64,000 bases of DNA from Sorangium aterium (GTDB lineage: Bacteria; Myxococcota_A; Polyangia; Polyangiales; Polyangiaceae), in contig NZ_JAQNDK010000004.1 in the NCBI RefSeq assembly GCF_028368935.1, forward strand, positions 806,001 to 870,000, given 5' to 3'. Position 1 is the first letter of the stretch; every line of letters starts with the position of its first letter. The position numbers and the translations under genes are program-made. A model generated the notes under the pieces. That model was not told the DNA's origin. It did no database searches and saw only the letters and a program-made list of their open reading frames with translations. This document shows positions 25,613 to 33,637 of this stretch, in pieces.

Positions 25613-27334
25613 ATGACGTCGAAAGCGGGCGGGCGAAGCAGCGGACTGGACGAGCCTGGCTGCCCGCGCGCGCTTCCTGGTCCACCTCTGCTCGACTGGA
25701 TTGGGATCATCCCACGAGCCGCGAGCGCCCTCACCGTCGTGACCGCTGGGGCCGTCCTGGTGGGCTGGTGGCTCGATGTTCAGGTTCTCAAGAGTGTCCA
25801 CCCTACATTCGTGACCATGAAGGTGAACACGGCGCTGGCCTTCCTTGCCGCCGGCGCGTCGCTGTGGCTCTATCGCCGCGCGGGCTCGAGCTTGCGGACG
25901 CGCCGGCTCTCGTGGGCGTGCGCCGGCGGAGTCGCTCTCATCGGGCTGCTCACGTGCCTGGAATACGCGCTGAACCAGCCGCTCCATATCGATCAGATTC
26001 TCTTCCGGGAAGGGCCGGGCGCCGTCGGCACCCCTCACCTCGGCAGAATGGCTATCACGACGGCCCTCTGCTTTGTCCTCCTCGGCTCGGCGCTGTGTCT
26101 CCTCGACGCGAAGGCGCGGCGCGTGCGCCGGCTCTTCTTCGCGATGGTCGTGCTCATCGCGTTGCTCGGGCAGCTGGCGGTGCTCGGATATGTGCTCGGG
26201 GTCGGGTATCTTTATGGCGTCGGAGCGACGACCGAGATGGCGTTGCATACGGCGCTGCTCTTTCTGGTGCTGTCTGCGGGCGCCCTGTGCGCGCGGCCCG
26301 AGCTGAGCGGCGTCGAGCTGTTGAACAGCGCGGGGGCCGGCGGCGTGATGGCGCGCCGACTGCTTGTCGCCGCGTTCGGCGCGCCGTTCGTCCTCGGCTG
26401 GGCGATCGTGAAGGGGCGGGGGCTCGGCCTCTACGATTCGGCGTTCGAGTCGTCGCTCCTCGTCGTCGGCTGCATCGTCCTCATCGTGCGCCACATCTGG
26501 AAGAGCGCTGCCGCGCTGGAATGCATCGACCAGGATCGGGGGAGGGCCGTAGAAGATCGCGGCCGACTCGCTCTCCGTGAGGAGGCCGCCCAGGCTGCCG
26601 TCCGAGAGAGAGACGAGTTCCTCTCCATCGCGTCCCACGAGCTCCGAACGCCCATCGCCGCGCTCCAGCTCACGCTGCAGGCGCTGCAGCGCAAGCCTGG
26701 CGGCGGCGAGCCAGCGATTCTCCAGAACGACCGCGCCGCCCGAGCGGTGGAGGGGAGCCTTCGACAGGTCGCGCGGCTGACGCGGTTGGTCGATCAGCTG
26801 CTCGATCTGTCGCGCATCAAGGCGGGTCGCCTCGAGCTCGAGCCGGAGAGGGTCAATCTCGCCGAGGTGGTGCGCCAGGCCGTCGAGCCCCTCCAGGTGG
26901 TGCTGGCGCAGGCGGGCTGCTCGCTGTCTCTGCGCGTCGAGCGCGAGATCCTCGGTCGCTGGGATGCGCTGCGGATCGAGCAGGTCGTAACGAACCTCGT
27001 GTCCAACGCGCTGAAGTATGGCGCGAACGCCCCCGTCGAGATCAGCGTACAGCGGCGCGGGGACGCGGCCGTGATCGCGGTGCGCGATCACGGAATCGGC
27101 ATCGCCCCAGAGAACACGGCGCGGATCTTCGAGCGGTTCGAGCGCGCCGTGTCGTCGCGCGACTACGCCGGCGTGGGCATCGGTCTCTTCGTCGCCAGGC
27201 AGATCGTCGAGGCCCACGGCGGCTCGATCCGGGTCGAGAGCGCGCTCGGCGCGGGTTCGACTTTCTTCGTCGAGCTGCCCATCGAGCACGTGGTGAGCTG
27301 CGCCGTCCCCTTCCGTGGGATGATGGCGTCATGA
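25613..27334 (+). CDS. Membrane sensor histidine kinase
   Basis: 573 residues. The N-terminal ~280 residues form about eight hydrophobic helices without a separate periplasmic domain, so the stimulus may be in or at the membrane. HisKA follows with the phospho-acceptor box FLSIASHELRTPIAALQLTL (~345), then HATPase with N-box VTNLVSNALKYG, G1 VRDHGIGIAPENTARIFERF and G2 YAGVGIGLFVARQIVEAHGG. No receiver domain or adjacent response regulator is encoded. The stop overlaps the ATG of the DUF4185-like lipoprotein (ATGA), so expression of the two is coupled. Confidence 0.92.
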   Translation: MTSKAGGRSSGLDEPGCPRALPGPPLLDWIGIIPRAASALTVVTAGAVLVGWWLDVQVLKSVHPTFVTMKVNTALAFLAAGASLWLYRRAGSSLRTRRLSWACAGGVALIGLLTCLEYALNQPLHIDQILFREGPGAVGTPHLGRMAITTALCFVLLGSALCLLDAKARRVRRLFFAMVVLIALLGQLAVLGYVLGVGYLYGVGATTEMALHTALLFLVLSAGALCARPELSGVELLNSAGAGGVMARRLLVAAFGAPFVLGWAIVKGRGLGLYDSAFESSLLVVGCIVLIVRHIWKSAAALECIDQDRGRAVEDRGRLALREEAAQAAVRERDEFLSIASHELRTPIAALQLTLQALQRKPGGGEPAILQNDRAARAVEGSLRQVARLTRLVDQLLDLSRIKAGRLELEPERVNLAEVVRQAVEPLQVVLAQAGCSLSLRVEREILGRWDALRIEQVVTNLVSNALKYGANAPVEISVQRRGDAAVIAVRDHGIGIAPENTARIFERFERAVSSRDYAGVGIGLFVARQIVEAHGGSIRVESALGAGSTFFVELPIEHVVSCAVPFRGMMAS

Positions 27335-28449
27335 GCTCCCTGCGCCTATCCCTCACGCCCGCCCGCTCTGTCCCCATCGTCCTCGCGCATCTGGTCCTCG
27401 CGGCGTGCGGCGGGGAGCCGGGGCCAGGCGTCGAGTCTGCCGAGGAGATCGGCGTCGTCGAGAAGGGGGCGTGGATCGAAGGGCGCGACGGTGGAGACAG
27501 CGCTGTCGCGTGGGGCAAATCGGTCTGGGTCTATGGCGATACCGTTCTCACGCAGGCTGACGAGGCCGGGACGAACTGGCACCATAACTCGTTCGACATC
27601 TCGGACGATCTCGACGCGTCCGACGGCATCGGCGGCTTCTCCTCGCCGGCCGACAGCGTCGGGGCGCCGGGGTACTTCATCGCGCCCACCGCGGACGAGC
27701 AGGCGTTCAACGACGCTCACGCCGGCGACGACTGCGCCGAGGCGCCGTGCGGCGCCCGCTGGGCCGTGTGGCCCGGGGCGCCGGTGTTCGATGCGGCGCG
27801 CGACCGCGCTTTGATCCCGTATGGCCTCATCTATGCGGAGCCGGGCGACTTCAACTTCCGCGGCGTGGGCCAGTCGTTCGCGATCTGGGAGGGCCTCGAT
27901 GAGGCGCCGGAGCGGCCGATCGTGGACGCGAGCGCGGAGCACCCCGACCTGCTCTTCGGGGAAGGCGAGCCAGGCTGGGGGGCCGCGGTGGTCGCCCACG
28001 GCGACGATCTCTACACCTTCGCGTGCGACGGCGGCCTGTCCAAGCCGTGCAGCCTCGCGCGGGTCCCGCTCGAGACGCCCCTCGACCGGGGCGCTTTCCG
28101 TTACTTCGACGGCGACGGCTGGAGCGACGACGCCTCGGAGGCCGCCGAGCTGTTCGACGGCGCGCCCATCATGTCCGTCTCGTACTGTGAGCACCTCGGG
28201 GCGTGGCTCGCGGTCTACGCGCCCCCGTTCGACCACCGGATCGTGGCGCGCACCGCCCCGGACCTCGTCGGCCCTTGGTCGGAAGAGTCCACCCTGGTTA
28301 CGGCCCCCGAGGAGCACGCGCCCTACGACGCTGTCCACCACGTGGAGTACGAGGAGGACGGCGGCCGGGTGCAGTACATCACGTACTCGCGTCCGACGAG
28401 CGGCTGGTTCGGGTCGGAGTTTGCGCTCGTCCGCGTCGTGCTGAAGTGA
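27331..28449 (+). CDS. DUF4185-like propeller lipoprotein
   Basis: 372 residues. Lipobox LVLAAC near residue 25. The body resembles the DUF4185 / five-bladed glycosidase-like propellers: VWVYGDTVLT (~65), NFRGVGQSFAIWEG, WGAAVVAHGDDLYTFAC and GPWSEEST...YDAVHHVEY...ITYSRPTSGWFGSEFALVRV. Known relatives are secreted carbohydrate-active or binding proteins; catalysis is not shown here. It overlaps the preceding sensor kinase by four bases. A role in that kinase's sensing is possible but inferred. Confidence 0.72.
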   Translation: MSSLRLSLTPARSVPIVLAHLVLAACGGEPGPGVESAEEIGVVEKGAWIEGRDGGDSAVAWGKSVWVYGDTVLTQADEAGTNWHHNSFDISDDLDASDGIGGFSSPADSVGAPGYFIAPTADEQAFNDAHAGDDCAEAPCGARWAVWPGAPVFDAARDRALIPYGLIYAEPGDFNFRGVGQSFAIWEGLDEAPERPIVDASAEHPDLLFGEGEPGWGAAVVAHGDDLYTFACDGGLSKPCSLARVPLETPLDRGAFRYFDGDGWSDDASEAAELFDGAPIMSVSYCEHLGAWLAVYAPPFDHRIVARTAPDLVGPWSEESTLVTAPEEHAPYDAVHHVEYEEDGGRVQYITYSRPTSGWFGSEFALVRVVLK

Positions 28450-28580
28450 CGGGCGCGCGCTCGCCGCTGGCGGCCGAACGGGCGCGACATGCGTTCGACT
28501 GCCGTCTCAGGATGCTTCGTAGCTGCGATATCAGGTGCGGACCGAGGACGGGGCGAGTTTGTCAACACCGTGAAGTAAGT

Positions 28581-28760
28581 CGCTAGCTCTACTGCGGGAA
28601 GTTGCCCCGGATCAGAAGAAAAACCGCCAAGCCGCCAACGACGCCAAGGGGAGAAGAGGAAGGGGGCCGTCCGGGCATCCCCCCCTATTCCCCGGTTTTC
28701 TTGGCGCCCTTGGCGGCTTGGCGGTTCGCTTCCCCGGCCGACTTCCCAGTAGAGCTAGCG
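28581..28760. repeat. Nested palindromic element, copy 4
   Basis: The inner arms 28622-28649 (AACCGCCAAGCCGCCAACG and on) and 28700-28726 (CTTGGCGCCCTTGGCGGCTT and on) enclose a 50-base GC-rich centre. A second, outer inverted repeat surrounds them: CGCTAGCTCTACTG-CGGGAAG at 28581-28601 and its complement at 28742-28760, with one extra base. The gap 28450-28947 otherwise shows no gene. Confidence 0.8.
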
Positions 28761-28947
28761 CTCTCCAGCGTCGGATCGGAGTGGCAACGTCCTGGACGCC
28801 GCCTGCAGGGTGTTTGATGCACATGGCATCATGCATGTCAACGGGGAATGCGTGGAAGCGCGCTCCTGCCGCTCTGCATGACGAGGCTGGCAGCATCGTC
28901 TACGTTTGGTGCAGCGATCTACTTACCTACTCTCGGAGGAGACAGCG

Positions 28948-29502
28948 ATGAAGGCACGAGCTTGGCTGGTAACGCTCGCGATGTTCACGGCTGCGGGGTG
29001 CGGGAGTGACGGGGGAGAGACAGGGAGCGCGACGTGCACGGGTGCAGGATGTGCGTGCACCGGGTTCGACTGTGAGTGTGTGGCTGGCGCTGATTGTAAG
29101 ACATATTGCGGCTCGACGTCGTGCTCGCTCGACTGCACGGCGAACACCAAGTGTAACGGGAGCAGCGAAGGCGCGCTCACGCTCCAGTGTTTCGACACGA
29201 GCGAGTGCAAGGGGAACGGCGGCGACGGCAGCGTGATCTCGTGCACGGGGCAGTCGGACTGCGACCTGAAGGCAGACGCTGGATCCACGGCGGTCTGTGA
29301 AGACCAGGCCAAGTGCAAGTTCAACCTGGGCCCCGGCGCCACGATCCGGTGTGGGGACGAGAGTCACTGCGAGCTCAAGTGCGACGCGGATTGCGTCGCG
29401 ACGTGCGCCGAGACGGCGGAGTGCAAGGTGAGCTGCGGCGCTGACAGCACGCCCGGTGTGACGTGTCCAGACGGACGGCTGGTATGCGGCAAGGCGTGCT
29501 GA
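28948..29502 (+). CDS. Cysteine-rich lipoprotein of unknown function
   Basis: 184 residues from ATG 28948, with CGGAGGAGAC upstream; an earlier in-frame ATG at 28906 lacks such a site. Lipobox FTAAGC. The mature part has about 26 further cysteines at nearly regular intervals of 5-8 residues (CTGAGCACTGFDCECVAGAD and so on), interspersed with acidic and Gly residues. This suggests a disulphide-rich, possibly beta-solenoid fold outside the cytoplasm. No named family is recognised. Similar exported Cys-rich repeats are frequent in myxobacteria. Confidence 0.75.
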   Translation: MKARAWLVTLAMFTAAGCGSDGGETGSATCTGAGCACTGFDCECVAGADCKTYCGSTSCSLDCTANTKCNGSSEGALTLQCFDTSECKGNGGDGSVISCTGQSDCDLKADAGSTAVCEDQAKCKFNLGPGATIRCGDESHCELKCDADCVATCAETAECKVSCGADSTPGVTCPDGRLVCGKAC

Positions 29503-29593
29503 GGAGCATGCGCGCCGCTGGGCCGACGTCCTGGTGAGCGAGAGCGCGGGAGCCGCTTTCTCAGGGGGTGGACTGCCCTGCTCCTGCGAGAGC

Positions 29594-30169
29594 TCAGCGG
29601 GTGAAGCGGCGGATGGCGTGCCGGATCTGCTCGGGCGCCATGGGATCCGTCGATAGGGCGCTGTGCAGCACGAGGCCCTCGATCAGCGCGTCGAGCTCCC
29701 GCGCGGTCACCGGGTCGAAGTGGATCTCCAGCGCGCGCCGGCTCCGCAGCATCCAGGCCTGGGTGACGGCGCGCAGCGCGGGCCTCCGGGCGGCGGCGAC
29801 GTAGAGCTCGACGCTGAGCACCAGGTCGCGCTCCGAGCCGAGGAGGGCCGTGGTGAGGTGCTCGACGAGGTGCTCGACCGCGGCCTCGCGGTCGCACGCG
29901 GCGCGCATCTGCTCCTCGAAGCGGGTGGCCACGTCGTCCGCGTGCCGGGTGAACGCCGCGGCGAGCAGCTCGTCGATCGAGGCGAAGTGGTACGTGGTCG
30001 AGCCGAGCGGCACGTCGGCGGCCCGGGCGATCGAGCGGTGTGACGCGCCGGCGACGCCCTGCTCGGCGATCACGTCGAGCGCGGTCGCCACGAGCCGCTC
30101 CCGGCGCCCTGGGTCGTGGCGACGGGCCCGCCGCGCGGGGGCGGCGCGCCTCGCCCTGGCAGCGCTCAT
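29594..30169 (-). CDS. TetR/AcrR-family repressor
   Basis: 191 residues. The N-terminal HTH is complete: RRERLVATALDVIAEQGVAG then SHRSIARAADVPLGSTTYHF. The C-terminal ligand domain contains ALLGSERDLVLSVELYVAAA. It starts 10 bases after the stop of the acetyltransferase (GGAGG just upstream), so the two genes form one operon read from the promoter at ~30800. The two GTGTACAC boxes there are the probable operator, which implies autorepression. The inducer is unknown. Confidence 0.88.
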   Translation of the reverse strand: MSAARARRAAPARRARRHDPGRRERLVATALDVIAEQGVAGASHRSIARAADVPLGSTTYHFASIDELLAAAFTRHADDVATRFEEQMRAACDREAAVEHLVEHLTTALLGSERDLVLSVELYVAAARRPALRAVTQAWMLRSRRALEIHFDPVTARELDALIEGLVLHSALSTDPMAPEQIRHAIRRFTR

Positions 30170-30179
30170 CGCGCCTCCG

Positions 30180-30794
30180 TCACCCTCGCGCCTCGCCCGG
30201 CGCCGGCGCGGCGCCCGCGGCGTCGAGGGCGCGGACCACGCGGGCGGGGTTCCCGACCGCGACCACGTTGGCCGGCAGGTCGCGCGTCACGACGGAGCCC
30301 GCGCCCACCACGGTGTTGTCGCCGATCGTCACGCCCGGAAGCACGATGGCCCCGCCACCCAGCCACACGTTGTTCCCGATCGTGATGGGCTTCGCGGCCT
30401 CCCATTTCTGCCGCCGAGGCTCGGGCTCCACCGGGTGGGTCGGCGTGAGCAGCTGCACGTTCGGGCCGATCTGCACGTCGTCGCCGATCGTGATGGGCGC
30501 GACGTCGAGCGCGACCAGCCCGAAGTTCGCGAAGCAGCGCGCCCCGATGGTGATGCGCGAACCGTAGTCCACGTGGAACGGCGGGCGGATCTCGGTGCCC
30601 TCGCCGATCGCGCCGAGCAGCTGCTCCAGCAAGCGGCGGCGCAGCGGGCGCTGCCGTACCGACGTCGCGTTGTAGGCCGCCATGAGATCCAGCGCGGCCG
30701 CGCTCTGCTCGGCGATCTCGGGATCGTCGGCGATGTAGAGGTCGCCAGCGAGCATCCGCTCGCGCATGGACCGGGGATCGTGAGGGGTCGACAT
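30180..30794 (-). CDS. Sugar O-acetyltransferase, LacA/Maa/NodL type
   Basis: 204 residues from ATG 30794. The upstream frame continues to 30833 but would run through the operator and probable -10. Typical of the family: the N-terminal MRERMLAGDLYIADDPEI (Maa domain), then left-handed beta-helix hexapeptides (ITIGARCFANFGL, ITIGDDVQIGPNV, ITIGNNVWLGGGAIVLPGVT). The catalytic His is in LLTPTHPVEPEPR. It acetylates a sugar hydroxyl in the cytoplasm with acetyl-CoA. First gene of an operon with its own TetR repressor. Confidence 0.9.
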   Translation of the reverse strand: MSTPHDPRSMRERMLAGDLYIADDPEIAEQSAAALDLMAAYNATSVRQRPLRRRLLEQLLGAIGEGTEIRPPFHVDYGSRITIGARCFANFGLVALDVAPITIGDDVQIGPNVQLLTPTHPVEPEPRRQKWEAAKPITIGNNVWLGGGAIVLPGVTIGDNTVVGAGSVVTRDLPANVVAVGNPARVVRALDAAGAAPAPGEARG

Positions 30795-30798
30795 ATGG

Positions 30799-30831
30799 AC
30801 GAGTGTACACTCTATAGGAACGAGTGTACAC
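30799..30831 (-). promoter_or_regulatory. Double operator and promoter of the acetyltransferase-tetR operon
   Basis: Two copies of ACGAGTGTACAC lie at 30799-30810 and 30820-30831, exactly 21 bp apart (two helical turns). The first extends to a perfect 12-bp palindrome GAGTGTACACTC (30801-30812); the second has the perfect 8-bp core GTGTACAC. Between them on the minus strand is TATAGA, a good -10. Transcription would start close to the ATG at 30794, giving a very short leader. Binding by the TetR protein encoded downstream is inferred. Confidence 0.75.
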
Positions 30832-30944
30832 ATCGACGGGCGGGACGAGTTCGTCGGGGGCCATGCGCCGCCCGCGCCCCTGCGCCTCGAACTTCGCGGG
30901 CAGATCGGGCAAGGCTCCTCCTCGGCGAGTGGCGCGCGCGCCGA

Positions 30945-32612
30945 TCACCGCGTTCCTGCGCGCTGCTTTCGAGACGCCGCGGGCCAGATGCCCTGCTTGC
31001 CCGGCGACAGGATGCCGTTCGGGTCGAGCGCATCCTTCAGGGTCTCATTCAAGCGCCGGAGCGCGTGCTCGTTGAAGCTGAACTGATCGCCGATCAGGTC
31101 CATGAAGGCCAGGTGCGCCCGGTACCCGCCGATCCCCTGTCTCCCCATTTCCCTGATCAAGGTGTCGAGCAGCGCGGCGGCGCTGCTCGTCTGCTTCGCG
31201 TCGTGCTTCTCGTAGAGGATCGTGAAGACATGGTTCAGGTGGCGCACGCCGGCGGTGAAGCCGGCCAGGTAGTCGATCCCGTGCTCGCGGGCGCGCGCCT
31301 TCACGTGGTTGTAAACCCTCGCCGCCTCGCGCCCGCTGGACGCCACGATCGGAGAGAAGTCGAGGTGCCCACAGTCGTCGCCGCGGAACTTCAGCGCGTT
31401 CAAGGAGAAGAACCCCGGGACGCCCGCCAGCCGGCCGGCCGGTCCTTCGACCTCCCAGGCGTGGAGCCCATCCGAGCCCGAGGCGAGATGCTCATGCCCC
31501 GTGATCTCGGCGCCGGGGATCCTCGAGAATTCTCGCTGGACGATCCTGAACCGAGCGTCCCGCAGCTCCTTGTCGCCGTAGAGGCCGAAGCGCAGGATCC
31601 ACCACCATCCGATGCCCAGATCCCGGCGGACCTCGTCGAGCACCTCATCGGGCATGGCGCCGGGGCCGTCGTACCAGCGCGAGCGCGGATAGCGGTGCGC
31701 CACGTCGCGCAGGACATTGCCCAGCTGGGCGTTGCTCTGGATGATCTCCCGGCGGCGCAGCGACGCGAGCACATCGATGGCCGCCTCGAGGTCGGACTCC
31801 CTCTGAAAGTGCACGGTGCATGACATCATTCCGTCAGGCTGAGGCATCAACCAGAGCCCCAGCTTGGTCACTATCCCCAGGTTCGACTGCAGGAACAGCC
31901 CGTCCAGCGACGGGCCATACCCGCCCTTGTACATCTGCCAGGTGTTGGCGCCGGGCAACGCTCCCATGCCGGTGCGGACGACGTCGCCGTTCGCCAGGAC
32001 GACCTCCATCCCGCAGATCTGGGCGGCGTGATCGCCGTACGGGGTGTAGCCGATGCCCCGCTCCAGGGCATTGCCGAGGACGCTGCCCCAACCGAGCGAT
32101 GGCGCGGACATCCAGAGCTTCAGCCGATGCTCGCGGAGATGTTCATAGAGGTCCACGAATCTCACGCCGGGCTCGACGAGGGCGTAGGCATGCTCCTCGT
32201 CGACCTCCAGGATCCGGTTCATCCGCTGCATGTCGAGCACGATGGCCCCGCTCACCCGCGGCGCCGCGCCCCCGTACCCGAGGTTCCGTCCGGTGGATAC
32301 GGTCCAGATCGGAATGCCGTGCTGATTGGCTATGGCCAGGACGGCCTGTACCTCCTCCACCGATCTCGGAAGCACCGCCCCGGAGCACCGGAAGTCCTCG
32401 GAGCCGCCGAATGCATAGGGGTCCTCGTAGGCCGAGAGATCCGAGCCCGGGCCGAGCACCGCGTCGTCGCCGAGCGCCGCGGCGAGGCGCCCGTAGGCCG
32501 CGTCGATCCGCCCGGATGAACCGGATCGACGATATGCCTTGTCCGCCGCGTCCTGCCGGGGAAGGGGAGCCGCCCCCGGTGAGGAATGATGGCGTCGGGC
32601 AGCGCTCCTCAT
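30945..32612 (-). CDS. FAD-linked oxidase of the vanillyl-alcohol oxidase / 4-cresol dehydrogenase type
   Basis: 555 residues from ATG 32612, which overlaps the stop of the upstream partner gene (ATGA). The FAD-binding PCMH domain shows IWTVSTGRNLGYGGAAPRVS and GIGYTPYGDHAAQICGMEVV, then GPSLDGLFLQSNLGIVTKLG. The C-terminal DPNGILSPGKQGIWP is close to the VAO family end. Family members oxidise para-alkyl phenols. In this setting, coupled to an MNIO and Cys-rich peptides with one Tyr, a role in modifying the peptide, possibly its Tyr, is plausible but unproven. The covalent-flavin His could not be assigned with certainty. Confidence 0.85.
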   Translation of the reverse strand: MRSAARRHHSSPGAAPLPRQDAADKAYRRSGSSGRIDAAYGRLAAALGDDAVLGPGSDLSAYEDPYAFGGSEDFRCSGAVLPRSVEEVQAVLAIANQHGIPIWTVSTGRNLGYGGAAPRVSGAIVLDMQRMNRILEVDEEHAYALVEPGVRFVDLYEHLREHRLKLWMSAPSLGWGSVLGNALERGIGYTPYGDHAAQICGMEVVLANGDVVRTGMGALPGANTWQMYKGGYGPSLDGLFLQSNLGIVTKLGLWLMPQPDGMMSCTVHFQRESDLEAAIDVLASLRRREIIQSNAQLGNVLRDVAHRYPRSRWYDGPGAMPDEVLDEVRRDLGIGWWWILRFGLYGDKELRDARFRIVQREFSRIPGAEITGHEHLASGSDGLHAWEVEGPAGRLAGVPGFFSLNALKFRGDDCGHLDFSPIVASSGREAARVYNHVKARAREHGIDYLAGFTAGVRHLNHVFTILYEKHDAKQTSSAAALLDTLIREMGRQGIGGYRAHLAFMDLIGDQFSFNEHALRRLNETLKDALDPNGILSPGKQGIWPAASRKQRAGTR

Positions 32613-33607
32613 GCCCCGCTCCGCGGCCCCTCGCCGTCGCCTCTGCCGCGCGCGCCCGGCCCCACGCTCTCCTCGATCGTCACGAAGTTCAGCGCGTAGA
32701 GCTTCTGCAGCGTTCGACAGCAATCTCGCTCGACGGCGCGCCGCGCGGCGCTATCGGTCTGCGGCTCGATGATCTCCCCGAGGATCTCCCGGGTAGGCCT
32801 CCCGTCGACAGCGCGGGTAAGGAACGACCTTATCATCCCCCCCACGCGGGCCTTCTGCACCCGGTCGGTCACCGCGATCCTCCCGAACAGGAGCAGCGTC
32901 GGCGCGGGCTCCGGCTCGGGCGGCGCCTTGCCGTCGACGAGCGCCTGGATGAACGGCAACACGTCGCACGAGAACTCGCGCAGCGCGACGTGCCGGCCCG
33001 CGCGCACGGCGCCGTCGAGCAGCTCCTCCTCGGTGACGCTCGGCCTCGACGCGTTCCGCGACTTGAAATCGTTCGAGCTCTCGACGCACGCGGCGTCGGA
33101 CCACACAATGAACTCGGCGAGCTCGCAGCGCATCACGTCCATGAGGTAGGGGAGTCCGAGCTCCCCTTGGCCGACACGCCGCTCGATGAGCTCGGCGAAC
33201 CAGAGGGCGTCTCGAAACGCGCGGATCAGGTGCTCGGACCTGATGGGGCGGTAGGTGGCGATGAAGCTCCGCCCCACGCTCGACAGCGCCTTGTTGCGCC
33301 GGAGCAGCGCGAACGTGGCGGGGAAGTACGTCTCGACGAGGTAGAAGCGCTTGAGGCCCAGCGAGCCCGAGATCCAGCGCAGCCGGTCCCTGTCGAGCGA
33401 CTGGAGCGCGGACATCTGCCCGGCGCTCAGCGCGTTCTCCTCGGCGAAGCGCGCCGGATCATCGTAGAAGCGCTCGAACGCCTGAGGATCGGTGAGCAGC
33501 CGCGCGAACGCGGTCTGAAACGCCGATGTATCCGTGCCCGTCGCCCGCATCTCCGCTGCGCGCTCCATCGTCCGCCCCTTTGCTATGTGATTCATGACAC
33601 GTTCCAT
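32609..33607 (-). CDS. Putative MNIO partner protein of the peptide-modification cluster
   Basis: 332 residues, no signal peptide or membrane helix. The start at ATG 33607 has GGAGGGAGGA directly upstream; two further in-frame ATGs lie within 60 bases. The N-terminal ~100 residues are helical (FQTAFARLLTDPQAFERFYD, DPARFAEENALSAGQMSALQ) and are reminiscent of the helical N-termini of MNIO partner proteins (MbnC, TglI, BufC/DUF2063). Overall similarity is too weak to name a family. It lies 30 bases after the MNIO gene and overlaps the oxidase gene. It probably binds the precursor leader and presents it to the MNIO. Confidence 0.6.
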   Translation of the reverse strand: MERVMNHIAKGRTMERAAEMRATGTDTSAFQTAFARLLTDPQAFERFYDDPARFAEENALSAGQMSALQSLDRDRLRWISGSLGLKRFYLVETYFPATFALLRRNKALSSVGRSFIATYRPIRSEHLIRAFRDALWFAELIERRVGQGELGLPYLMDVMRCELAEFIVWSDAACVESSNDFKSRNASRPSVTEEELLDGAVRAGRHVALREFSCDVLPFIQALVDGKAPPEPEPAPTLLLFGRIAVTDRVQKARVGGMIRSFLTRAVDGRPTREILGEIIEPQTDSAARRAVERDCCRTLQKLYALNFVTIEESVGPGARGRGDGEGPRSGA

Positions 33608-33637
33608 GGTCCTCCCTCCAGCTGCGCGAGGAACGCC

